From the NCBI GenBank assembly GCA_016783105.1, contig JADHXF010000023.1:1-22893 (forward strand): a DNA stretch of 22,893 nt, written 5' to 3'. This document shows positions 1-7,502 of the stretch, piece after piece. The DNA is from Dehalococcoidales bacterium (GTDB lineage: Bacteria; Chloroflexota; Dehalococcoidia; Dehalococcoidales; RBG-16-60-22). The first letter of the stretch is position 1; each line of letters begins with the position of its first letter. The translations under genes and the position numbers were made by a program. The notes under the pieces are model-generated. The model was given only the letters and a program-made list of their open reading frames with translations. It made no database searches and was not told the origin of the DNA.

Positions 1-895
1 CCTGGTCTTCTTTATGCCATGAGCGAATATTAATTACATCGGTCCAAATTGATTGAGCAGGCATGCCAGGCATTTCATCTAAATATCGTTTCAATCGTGG
101 ATAGCCATTTCTTGTGTAGAAGATACGGCCTTCAGCTTCAAGGCGCTCCATATTTTCTTTTTTATATGACCACATTCTACCTTCAGGTGGGTGTTTACCG
201 CGCCATTCATACTGTCCACTAGAAGAGCCATGACTCGGCGCAGTAAGATTATCAGATAGAAACCTCCTATCATTTTCATCGGTGTATTTATAATAAGTTT
301 CTAAATATTCAGTATCATAAGATGCGAAAACTGAATTCCAAATGGTGTTGTTAGATTTTGAATAGAAAAATAAAATATCATGAATGCGCCCAAATCTTTT
401 AGGGTCATTATGAGCACTTGTGCGTTTCCACACAATCTCATTTCTAAAATTGGCCGGCCCGAATATCTGGTCTAAAACCAGTTTTAAATAGTGGCTGGCG
501 GTGGGGTCGCAGTGGAGGTAAAGTGAGCCGGTGGGTTTCAAAACGCGGTGCAGCTCTGTCAGCCTTGCCGTCATCATCACCAGATAGGCCATTACGTCAT
601 TATGGCCGATGGCGTCATGGAGAGCGCCAATGAGTTTACCAACTTTTAATGGCCCGTTAATTACAATATCATGGTAGGTATCTTGCGCCGCCTGTGTCCA
701 GTGCCAGGTATCAGTGAAAGCTTTAATCTGTGCTTCAGACTCAGTACCGCTGTTTTCCTTGAATAAGATATTATAGTCTTTCTTACTGTTAAACGGAGGG
801 TCAAGATATATCAGGTCAACACATTCATCTGGGAAATATTCTCGATTGCGCAGTATTTCCAGATTATCACCGAAGTAAAGAACATTTGCCTTCAT
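1..895 (-). CDS. Site-specific DNA methyltransferase (N4-cytosine/N6-adenine), 3' part outside window
   Basis: An open frame runs from ATG at 893-895 to the left edge without a stop, giving 298 residues of a longer protein. It methylates an exocyclic amino group in DNA using S-adenosylmethionine. Visible motifs are FGDN (residues 8-11), the catalytic YLDPPFN motif IV (D32-P33-P34-F35), GSLYLHCDP (123-131) and RNEIVWKR (151-158). This order, with motif IV near the N-terminus, is that of beta-class and type III Mod-like enzymes, in which the SAM-binding FxGxG motif lies C-terminal and would be beyond the edge. A G-rich ribosome site (GGGAGGGGGG) precedes the start. It lies 30 nt downstream of the 91-aa gene on the same strand, so it may be co-transcribed with proB. 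No restriction enzyme is visible; one could lie outside the window. An orphan enzyme is also possible. Confidence 0.88.
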   Translation of the reverse strand, partial: MKANVLYFGDNLEILRNREYFPDECVDLIYLDPPFNSKKDYNILFKENSGTESEAQIKAFTDTWHWTQAAQDTYHDIVINGPLKVGKLIGALHDAIGHNDVMAYLVMMTARLTELHRVLKPTGSLYLHCDPTASHYLKLVLDQIFGPANFRNEIVWKRTSAHNDPKRFGRIHDILFFYSKSNNTIWNSVFASYDTEYLETYYKYTDENDRRFLSDNLTAPSHGSSSGQYEWRGKHPPEGRMWSYKKENMERLEAEGRIFYTRNGYPRLKRYLDEMPGMPAQSIWTDVINIRSWHKEDQ

Positions 896-925
896 TACCC
901 CCCTCCCCACTTTATTTGAATAATA

Positions 926-1201
926 TTATTCAGGTGGTTCCAGGGAACTGGTGCCGGTAAACTGGTACACGTAGCGCGGCGGGACACCGCTCAACGCCCG
1001 GTTCACCCGCTTCCTCAGGCGGCATCTCCCCCAGCGCCTGTCGTCCAGTTCAATGACGTGAATGTCGTTTTCATTGACTTTTTTATAATCGGTGAGGGTG
1101 AGTTCTCCCCACCAGCCAGTTGCGGATTCATCCTGGAGCTGGTAGTTGACTTCAGTAATAAACTCGTTGTCGATATGCCGGTAGAGCTTGCCTATGGTCA
1201 C
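926..1201 (-). CDS. Conserved-looking hypothetical protein, 91 aa, downstream of proB
   Basis: GTG start at 1199-1201, preceded by a strong Shine-Dalgarno sequence (AGGAGGT) about 7 nt upstream that lies inside the end of proB. The proB stop and this start are only 2 nt apart, which implies translational coupling. The product is soluble-looking, with a WWGEL segment, an IELDD segment and a basic RCRLRKRVNRAL stretch followed by PPRYVYQFTG. It has no signal peptide, membrane segment or Cys cluster. I do not recognise the family. The alternating beta-strand character and the basic patch could fit a small beta-barrel or nucleic-acid-binding fold, but that is a guess. The strong ribosome site and tight packing support a real gene. 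Confidence 0.7.
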   Translation of the reverse strand: MTIGKLYRHIDNEFITEVNYQLQDESATGWWGELTLTDYKKVNENDIHVIELDDRRWGRCRLRKRVNRALSGVPPRYVYQFTGTSSLEPPE

Positions 1202-1203
1202 TT

Positions 1204-2361
1204 TTATACCTCCTCAAGAACAGCTAGGTTATCCCTGTGCACCACTTCTGGCCCGAAGTCAACTCCGAGTACAGTGGCGATTTTATCGGAATGTGCCCCT
1301 TTTATGAGGTTGACCTCACTGGAGCTGTAATTAACCAGACCGCAGCCGAGGTGCAGTCCCTCAGCGTCATAAATATCGACCAGGTCACCGCGGTCGAAAT
1401 CGCCTTTCACTTCCTTGATACCCGCGGCGAGCAGGCTCCGGTTTTGCTTCTTCAGTGCCAGCGCCGCCCCGGAATCCACCACCAGTTTGCCGCTAATGCA
1501 GAGACCACTCAGCAACCAGCGCTTGCGACTCTCAAGTCGGCTGGAGGTCGGTAAAAAGCGGGTGCCCGCCTTTTCCCCTCCGGCCAGTCTTAATATAATA
1601 TCCGGCTCCCGGCCATCGGCAATAATCACGGTAACGCCGGAGGCCGTAGCCAGCCTGGCGGCCTCTATTTTGGTGACCATCCCGCCGATGCCCAGCGCCC
1701 CGGCTTTGTCGGCCAGGCGTTCAATCTCAGCATCAATGCGCTTTACCTCGGTGATGAGCTGGGCACTGGGGTCACGCCTCGGGTCGGCGGTGTGCAGGCC
1801 GGCAATGTCCGTTAGCAGCAGCAGAAGGTCGGCGTCGACCAGGTTGGCCACCATAGCCGACAGGTTGTCGTTATCTCCAAACTTGGCCTCATCCAGCTCA
1901 TCGACCGCCACCACGTCGTTTTCGTTGACAATGCAGAGCACCCGGAGCTGGAGCAGGGCGAGTAGCGTATTACGGGCATTGAGGTATCCGGAGCGGTCGG
2001 AAAGGTCAGCCTTGGTGAGCAGTGCCTGGGCTATTGGAATATCATACTGGCCAAAAAGTTCCTCGTAGATATGCATGAGGCGACTCTGCCCCACGGAGCA
2101 AAGCACCTGCTTTAAGGGGATGTCCTTTATCTTTCTGGTCAGATCCAGGCGTTGACGACCGGCGGCCATGGCTCCCGAAGACACCACGACGATTTCCACC
2201 CCCTGCTGGTGCAGCCGTGCTACCTGGTCGACCAGACTGGACATCATATCATGGGCCAGGCGGTCACTGCCGCCGGTAAGCAGGCTGGTACCCAGCTTTA
2301 CCACTATCCGGTGACAGCACAGCTCTATAGATTCTAAATTCGTCCCGTTGTTCCTGCTCAT
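1204..2361 (-). CDS. proB: Glutamate 5-kinase with C-terminal PUA domain
   Basis: Catalyses ATP-dependent phosphorylation of L-glutamate to gamma-glutamyl phosphate, the first step of proline synthesis, in the cytoplasm. The 385-residue product has the amino-acid-kinase fold: VVKLGTSLL (about 20-28, phosphate loop), SSGAMAAG (about 62-69), NENDVV (about 146-151), FGDNDNLSA (about 161-169) and GGMVTKIEAA (about 227-236). These are followed by a PUA domain from roughly residue 278 (GKLVVDSGAALAL onwards). The length fits the long ProB form with PUA. The ATG at 2359-2361 has only a weak ribosome site (GGTGTGAA). The gene is divergent from mfd and leads an apparent operon with the 91-aa gene and the methyltransferase. 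The usual partner proA is not next to it. Identity is secure. Confidence 0.95.
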   Translation of the reverse strand: MSRNNGTNLESIELCCHRIVVKLGTSLLTGGSDRLAHDMMSSLVDQVARLHQQGVEIVVVSSGAMAAGRQRLDLTRKIKDIPLKQVLCSVGQSRLMHIYEELFGQYDIPIAQALLTKADLSDRSGYLNARNTLLALLQLRVLCIVNENDVVAVDELDEAKFGDNDNLSAMVANLVDADLLLLLTDIAGLHTADPRRDPSAQLITEVKRIDAEIERLADKAGALGIGGMVTKIEAARLATASGVTVIIADGREPDIILRLAGGEKAGTRFLPTSSRLESRKRWLLSGLCISGKLVVDSGAALALKKQNRSLLAAGIKEVKGDFDRGDLVDIYDAEGLHLGCGLVNYSSSEVNLIKGAHSDKIATVLGVDFGPEVVHRDNLAVLEEV

Positions 2362-2483
2362 TTCACACCGACCGAGATGATATGTTCCATTATAGCAATC
2401 TGAACGGCGTTGGACAAGGCGAGCGAGGTTACAATGTGGTTAAAAAGGCACATTACGGATTCATTGAAAGAATAAGCGCGGAT

Positions 2484-2512
2484 TTGAGAAGCTCCGTCGG
2501 CGGTGTTAGAAT
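2484..2512 (+). promoter_or_regulatory. Candidate sigma-70-type promoter for mfd
   Basis: TTGAGA (2484-2489), a 17-nt spacer and TAGAAT (2507-2512); each hexamer matches the consensus at 5 of 6 positions. The predicted start near 2519 gives a ~54-nt leader to the ATG at 2573. The leader contains an interrupted inverted repeat (AGGGC ... GCCCT, 2520s-2540s) that may fold. Found by eye only. Confidence 0.5.
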
Positions 2513-2572
2513 GAACCCGGAGGGCTGGTCGTTGGCGACGAGCCCTAGAGGTGTTTGGAGAATTTTGTCTGT

Positions 2573-5500
2573 ATGCCACTGGATTTAACTCGAATACTGA
2601 GCTTGATTGAAGATGTGCCAGCGTTCGGCCAGTTACTGGCGGCGTGGCCTCGTCAGATTCTTGGCAAAAGGGTCATTTTGCTCGATGCTGCCAAGCCTTA
2701 TCTCATCGCGGCGCTGTGCCGCCACTGGCGGCAGCCTGTTCTCGTGGTGACTGCCCAGCCGGAGCAGGGTAAAAAACTGTTCGAGCAGCTTTCTGCGTGG
2801 ACGAGCAGTGCGGTCAGCGTTTTCCCTGAGCCGGACGCTTTACCCTACGAGCGAATTATGTCAGACCCCACCACCGAGTTAGAGCGTGTCCGGGTGCTTT
2901 CAATGCTGGCCAGTTGTGAAACGGGTGAGCATTCAACAGAGCCGCCTCTTGTGGTTGCTTCGGCCCCGGCACTGATGACCAAAACGACGGCATTTCATGA
3001 CTTTGCGGCCAGTTGCAGCAAGATAAAGGTAGGGATGGATATAGAGCCATACCAACTCCTGCGCAGCTGGGCAGACATCGGCTATAAGACGGAGGGCATC
3101 GTCGAGGTTCCCGGCACGATGAGTCATCGCGGCGGCATCCTCGATGTCTACCCTCCCACCAGCGAGCTACCCGCCAGGCTGGAATTCTTCGGCAATACCG
3201 TGGAAAGCATCCGTCTTTTCGACCCGGAAAACCAGCGCTCTCTGGAAAGGAGAGAGTCGATATCGGTGGCGCCGGCCACGGAATTGCTGGCGCTATTACA
3301 GGGTAAGAGAGCGGATCTGGAAGGCGTTCTTCGCAGCCTGGACCTGGCCAGTCTCACGACGGAGATGTGCGAGCAGTACGAACAGGAAATAGCCATGATG
3401 CTTGACCGACAGCGACCGCATAACGGTCAGTTCTACGCTTCGCTGTTCAATCAAGGCAGCCTCATTGACTACCTGCCGGAAGGCGCGGTTTTGCTGCTCG
3501 ATGAGCCGCAGGGCATTGAGCAGGCAGTGGAGGAGCTGCATTCTGAGGCCGAGCAGATGCGAGGGGAAAAGGTGGCCAGGGGAGAGCTGCCCGGTAATTT
3601 TCCCCGCACCTATTTTACCTGGGAAGAACTAAAGGAAAAAATCAATGGCAGGGGAAGTCTCAATCTAACCGCCTGGGGTGATGGTGAAGAATCATTCCAG
3701 TTCAACTTTGCCCCGGCCCCGAACTACGCCGGCCAGCTGACTTCATTATTTAGAAGGATAAAGCAATTTTTAAAAGGGAAACGAAGGCTTGTCATCGTCA
3801 GCCAGCAGGCGAGCCGCCTCTCCGAGCTGCTGGAAGATGAGGATATAATCGCGGCGCCGGTTACTGAAGTTAAGCAGGTGCCACCACCCGGCTCACTGAC
3901 GCTGGTCCAGGGCTCGCTGGCCGAGGGCTGGGTGATGAACGGCGAGACCTACCTGTTCACTGATGCCGAGATTTTCGGCTTCGTCAAGCAGCGACGGCAG
4001 GTGAAAAAGCACCCGGTGTCAAAGCAGAAGCTCTTCGTCGATATTACGCCGGGCGACTACGTGGTGCACGTGGAGCACGGCATCGCCAAGTTCACCGAGG
4101 TCAGGACGCTGCGCCGCGACGGCAACGAAAGGGAATATCTGGTGCTGCGCTATGCCGCTGGCGACCGCCTCTATGTCCCTACCGACCAGATAGACCGCGT
4201 CAGCCGTTACGTTGGTGCCGGCGACCGCCCGCCGGTCTTGAGCCGGCTGGGCACGCAGGAATGGAGTCGCACCAAGCAGCGGGCTAAAGAGGCCGCCGAA
4301 GACCTTGCCCAGGAACTGCTGGCTTTGTACGCCACCAGGGAGGTGGTGTCCGGCTTCGCCTTTTCCCGCGACACGCTCTGGCAGCAGGAGATGGAGGCCT
4401 CGTTCCCCTATGTTGAGACGCCCGACCAGATGGAGGCGCAGCATGACGTCAAAGGGGACATGGAAAAAGCCAAGCCGATGGACCGCCTCGTCTGCGGCGA
4501 CGTCGGCTACGGCAAGACAGAGGTCGCCATACGGGCCGCTTTCAAGGCGGTGATGGATAACAGGCAGGTGGTGGTGCTGGTGCCCACCACCGTGCTTGCC
4601 CAGCAGCATTATGCCACGTTCCGGGAGCGACTTGACGCCTTCCCGGTCAGAATCGAAGTCCTGAGCCGCTTTAAATCGCCAAAAGAGCAGGATGAGATTG
4701 TCGACGGACTGGCTTCGGGCAAAGTTGACATCTGCATCGGCACCCACCGTCTTTTGCAGAAAGATATACGCTTCAAAGACCTCGGGCTGCTTATCATTGA
4801 CGAGGAGCAGCGCTTTGGCGTCAACCACAAGGAATACCTGAAAAAGATGCGCCGGGAAGTTGATGTTTTAACCTTGAGTGCCACTCCTATCCCCCGCACC
4901 CTGCACATGTCGCTGGTGGGGGTGAGGGATATGAGCACCATGGCGACGCCCCCCGACGAGCGCCTGCCCATCAAGACCTACGTTGCCGAGTACAACGACG
5001 GGCTCATCCGCGAGGCCATCCTCCGCGAGCTGGAGAGAAACGGGCAGGTCTTCTTCGTGCACAACCGGGTGCAGAGCATTGGCATGGTCGCGCAGAAACT
5101 GGAGTCGCTGGTGCCGGAAGCGAGAATCGCCGTCGCGCACGGGCAGATGCCGGAGGGCGAGCTGGAGAAGGTGATGGCGGAATTTGCGCAGAGAGAGAGC
5201 GATGTGCTCGTCTGCACCACGATTATCGAGTCGGGCCTGGACATGCCCAACGTCAATACCATGATGGTCAACCAGGCGGACAAATTTGGCCTGACGCAGC
5301 TCTACCAGTTGCGGGGTCGGGTGGGTCGCGGCGCCAGCCTGGCCCATGCCTACTTCCTCTATGACCGGGAGAAGCGCCTGACGCCCACGGCGCAGAAACG
5401 CCTGCGCACCATTTACGAGGCCACCGAGCTCGGCGCGGGATTTAATATCGCTATGAAAGACCTTGAGATAAGGGGCGCGGGCACGCTGCTGGGGACGAAG

Positions 5501-6040
5501 CAGAGCGGGTACATCACTGCCATCGGTTTTAACCTGTACTGCAGATTGCTCGCTGAGGCGGTGGAGCGGCAGAAGGACAGGCTGGCGGGCGTTAAAGAAG
5601 AAGAGGTAAAACCGCCCCGCCTCCCCGCCCCGACCATTGACCTGCCCCTCGATGCCTACATTCCAGAGGACTACGTGCCCGACCTCGAGACCAGGCTCGG
5701 GCTGTACCAGAAGCTGGTGAAGGTGGAAGATATGGAGGATGTGGAAACGCTGGCGCAGGAGTTCCTCGACCGCTTTGGCGCTCTGCCTGAAGAAGTCCAA
5801 AACCTGCTCTACGCGGTGAGGATAAAACTGCTGGCTGCCAGCGCGGGCATCGAGTCCGTGTCCACCGAGCACGGCCAGATTATCATAAGGCGCTTTGAAG
5901 GCTTGCCCTTCGACCGCCAGAAGCTAGAGCCGGTAATAAGAGACGGCATCAGGGTGGGCCATACGCAGATTTCCTTGAACTTGAGGAGATTGGGGAAGGA
6001 GTGGAAGGAGGTGGTGGAAGGGGTGATTAAGAGAAATTAA
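2573..6040 (+). CDS. mfd: Transcription-repair coupling factor Mfd
   Basis: ATP-dependent translocase that removes RNA polymerase stalled at DNA damage and recruits UvrA. The ~1155-residue length is typical. Domain order: an N-terminal UvrB-like region (roughly 1-350; MSHRGGILDVYPP and ARLEFFGNTVESIR visible), an RNA-polymerase-interacting CarD-like domain (about 490-550, PGDYVVHVEHGIAKF), a RecG-type SF2 helicase with Walker A GDVGYGKTE (642-650) and Walker B DEEQ (743-746), motif VI (QLRGRVGRG), and the C-terminal TRCF domain (LDAYIPEDYVPDLETRLGLY). An upstream TTG at 2555 would add six residues. I prefer ATG 2573 because the protein then starts MPLDLTRILSLIED and a GGAG lies upstream, though its 12-nt spacing is long. 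It is divergent from proB and apparently monocistronic. Confidence 0.96.
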   Translation: MPLDLTRILSLIEDVPAFGQLLAAWPRQILGKRVILLDAAKPYLIAALCRHWRQPVLVVTAQPEQGKKLFEQLSAWTSSAVSVFPEPDALPYERIMSDPTTELERVRVLSMLASCETGEHSTEPPLVVASAPALMTKTTAFHDFAASCSKIKVGMDIEPYQLLRSWADIGYKTEGIVEVPGTMSHRGGILDVYPPTSELPARLEFFGNTVESIRLFDPENQRSLERRESISVAPATELLALLQGKRADLEGVLRSLDLASLTTEMCEQYEQEIAMMLDRQRPHNGQFYASLFNQGSLIDYLPEGAVLLLDEPQGIEQAVEELHSEAEQMRGEKVARGELPGNFPRTYFTWEELKEKINGRGSLNLTAWGDGEESFQFNFAPAPNYAGQLTSLFRRIKQFLKGKRRLVIVSQQASRLSELLEDEDIIAAPVTEVKQVPPPGSLTLVQGSLAEGWVMNGETYLFTDAEIFGFVKQRRQVKKHPVSKQKLFVDITPGDYVVHVEHGIAKFTEVRTLRRDGNEREYLVLRYAAGDRLYVPTDQIDRVSRYVGAGDRPPVLSRLGTQEWSRTKQRAKEAAEDLAQELLALYATREVVSGFAFSRDTLWQQEMEASFPYVETPDQMEAQHDVKGDMEKAKPMDRLVCGDVGYGKTEVAIRAAFKAVMDNRQVVVLVPTTVLAQQHYATFRERLDAFPVRIEVLSRFKSPKEQDEIVDGLASGKVDICIGTHRLLQKDIRFKDLGLLIIDEEQRFGVNHKEYLKKMRREVDVLTLSATPIPRTLHMSLVGVRDMSTMATPPDERLPIKTYVAEYNDGLIREAILRELERNGQVFFVHNRVQSIGMVAQKLESLVPEARIAVAHGQMPEGELEKVMAEFAQRESDVLVCTTIIESGLDMPNVNTMMVNQADKFGLTQLYQLRGRVGRGASLAHAYFLYDREKRLTPTAQKRLRTIYEATELGAGFNIAMKDLEIRGAGTLLGTKQSGYITAIGFNLYCRLLAEAVERQKDRLAGVKEEEVKPPRLPAPTIDLPLDAYIPEDYVPDLETRLGLYQKLVKVEDMEDVETLAQEFLDRFGALPEEVQNLLYAVRIKLLAASAGIESVSTEHGQIIIRRFEGLPFDRQKLEPVIRDGIRVGHTQISLNLRRLGKEWKEVVEGVIKRN

Positions 6041-6091
6041 CATAATGTGGTAAAATATGGATAGGAAGATAGGCATGGGAGGTTTTAAAAT

Positions 6092-6580
6092 ATGAATAAA
6101 AATGAGGAAAGAATATATAAAGATTTGATGTATACCCAGAAAGCATACTTTACAGGTGAACAAATCTTTCCGGTTTGGGAAAGTATTTATGCATTGATTG
6201 TGAGTGGACTTTTTGTTACATATTTTACTGCCACAAGTTTGGGATTTCTTGAACAGCTGATTTTATCTTTTATAGGTCTTTTTATCTCTTTTGGCTGGTT
6301 TTGTTTGGTAAGTAGAAATCATCTTTATTCGCTAGCTCGGCGTGAAAGGATGAAAGAGTTAGAGAAAGCTATACAGGATGAAATCTTAGGGGGAATTGAA
6401 GCGGTAGAAAGTGATATGAAGCCGTTTAGTTTAATTCAATACCAAGAGACATATATCAGTGAGCGAGAAAAGTTATGGAATAAGGTCAAGACTTGGTGTA
6501 TTAGGAAGATATTACCACTTTTGCTGTCGTTTATTTGGTTTGTACTTATAATCTACACAGTCGTGTGTTGGTTAAATTAG
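6092..6580 (+). CDS. Small integral membrane protein of unknown function
   Basis: 162 residues with a good ribosome site (GGGAGG about 9 nt before ATG). Predicted layout: a polar N-terminus (1-25), two hydrophobic segments close together (about 30-50 and 55-74), a charged region with probable coiled-coil character (about 78-135, rich in Glu/Lys/Arg), and a third hydrophobic segment near the C-terminus (about 138-160). I do not recognise the family. Base composition is much more AT-rich than mfd, 51 nt upstream, and codon choice differs, which suggests acquisition or a non-core gene. It is followed about 50 nt later by a strong intrinsic terminator, so it may be expressed alone or as the tail of the mfd transcript. 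Confidence 0.75.
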   Translation: MNKNEERIYKDLMYTQKAYFTGEQIFPVWESIYALIVSGLFVTYFTATSLGFLEQLILSFIGLFISFGWFCLVSRNHLYSLARRERMKELEKAIQDEILGGIEAVESDMKPFSLIQYQETYISEREKLWNKVKTWCIRKILPLLLSFIWFVLIIYTVVCWLN

Positions 6581-6629
6581 ACTTGATATTAAAAATTATG
6601 TTAGCGTGGTATAAGGATAAGGCAGTCCA

Positions 6630-6653
6630 AGAGGGGCGAAAGCCCCTCTTTTC
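6630..6653 (+). terminator. Intrinsic (rho-independent) terminator
   Basis: Perfect 8-bp stem AGAGGGGC / GCCCCTCT with a GAAA tetraloop (6638-6641), followed at once by a T-rich tract (TTTTCC). It ends transcription of the 6092-6580 gene and possibly of mfd. Confidence 0.85.
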
Positions 6654-6657
6654 CTCC

Positions 6658-6679
6658 CCCTCTCCTTTCAAGGAGAGGG
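6658..6679. repeat. Perfect 10-bp inverted repeat next to the terminator
   Basis: CCCTCTCCTT (6658-6667) and AAGGAGAGGG (6670-6679), separated by TC. It has no T-run of its own. It could be part of a dispersed palindromic repeat family or a back-up hairpin for the terminator. Only one copy is visible here. Confidence 0.45.
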
Positions 6680-6944
6680 ACTGAACACCATGGGCAATTA
6701 CATGTACTCATTAATGCAGAAATCCGCGAACACAAATTGGCGGGGCAGACACTCTTCCTCACATGAGTCCACGGAAGTAGCCGTGATGTAAGGGGTTGCT
6801 TGAATCTAGTCTCATTCTGCGGCCATTATATGCATTGGTATAAGGTCAAATTTGTTAGAATAGTGCTGTTGTTGTCGTCACAAAAAGATAGAAGGTGACA
6901 GGGCATAGCCGGGCCTATTCATAGATGACTGGCCTTAGTGGGTA
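6680..6944. other. Intergenic stretch without recognisable gene
   Basis: About 265 bases between the terminator region and the tRNA fragment. No open frame with a start, ribosome site and recognisable product is visible on either strand, and no tRNA, long palindrome or array. It is probably decayed accessory DNA. Confidence 0.5.
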
Positions 6945-6989
6945 TGGCGAGCCGTACAGGTCTCGAACCTGCGACACCCTGATTAAAAG
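6945..6989 (-). pseudogene. 3' fragment of tRNA-Lys (UUU), probable old integration scar
   Basis: On the minus strand this reads CTTTTAATC (lysine anticodon loop, anticodon TTT), then the variable region, a complete T arm with TTCGAGA loop, the acceptor 3' strand ACGGCTC and an encoded CCA. The 5' half is absent: the sequence ahead of the loop does not form the 5' side of the anticodon stem, and no D arm or 5' acceptor strand follows. It is therefore not a functional tRNA. Such 3' fragments are characteristic att sites left by tyrosine-integrase elements. On the plus strand the same bases encode an integrase-tail-like peptide (SRTCDTLIK) ending at about 7024. It is related to the fragment at 11096-11144. 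Confidence 0.7.
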
Positions 6990-7059
6990 ATACAGAAGGT
7001 TTGTCCCTGAGAGTAACAAAGAGTAAATACTAATACCCTTAAATATTGGATTTAGCTTC

Positions 7060-7091
7060 AGGTGGTACTTTTTAGTACCACCTTGTCTTTT
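7060..7091 (+). terminator. Intrinsic-terminator-like hairpin
   Basis: Perfect 10-bp stem AGGTGGTACT (7060-7069) / AGTACCACCT (7074-7083) with a TTTT loop, followed by TGTCTTTT. No intact gene ends just before it. It probably belonged to a lost integrase whose tail overlapped the tRNA fragment at 6945-6989. Confidence 0.6.
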
Positions 7092-7286
7092 ATCGTGGTG
7101 AAAAGTTCGTTAGCAAAAATGTTAGCAATTAAACAATTGGACTTTGATTTATGTACCGACGCAAGGTTACGAGAGTAAGCATAAATACCTACTCATATCC
7201 ATATTAAATAGGCATAATGACCGATGTAAGCATTGCCTTTTGTAGAATACCATTCCCCTTGTAAAAAGGACAGGCATATTGTAATA

Positions 7287-7314
7287 TTGACAGGTGGGGA
7301 TGTAGGGATATAAG
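7287..7314 (+). promoter_or_regulatory. Candidate promoter of the TRAP operon
   Basis: TTGACA (7287-7292), a 16-nt spacer and TATAAG (7309-7314). It would give a leader of about 180 nt before dctP. No riboswitch could be recognised in that leader. The rest of 7092-7502 contains no credible gene. Confidence 0.5.
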
Positions 7315-7502
7315 CAAGAGCTAACAAGGGTACTTTAATACCAAAAACTGTTTAACCGGCCATTTGATAAATATTACTCTAATTAATACGCTTAAACATG
7401 GGTGCATTGGAAATCACAGGCAAATATATCAAAAGGGGGGTGATTAAATTCAGCCAGAAGCATGGTTAAAACGGCATATGATTAGTTAGGAGGTAGAACT
7501 TA

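Noticed and set aside
2358..2579. 73-codon minus-strand frame overlapping the starts of proB (4 nt) and mfd
   Set aside because: It covers the promoter/leader region of mfd, has no ribosome site or recognisable sequence, and its length is within chance expectation.
4019..5872. Long minus-strand frames (269 and 334 codons) inside mfd
   Set aside because: They are antisense to an unmistakable Mfd coding sequence with high GC at third positions, which produces long spurious frames; the His/Leu/Gln/Val-rich translations resemble no family.
6945..7022. Complete functional tRNA-Lys gene
   Set aside because: The 5' acceptor strand, D arm and 5' half of the anticodon stem are missing; only the 3' part folds.
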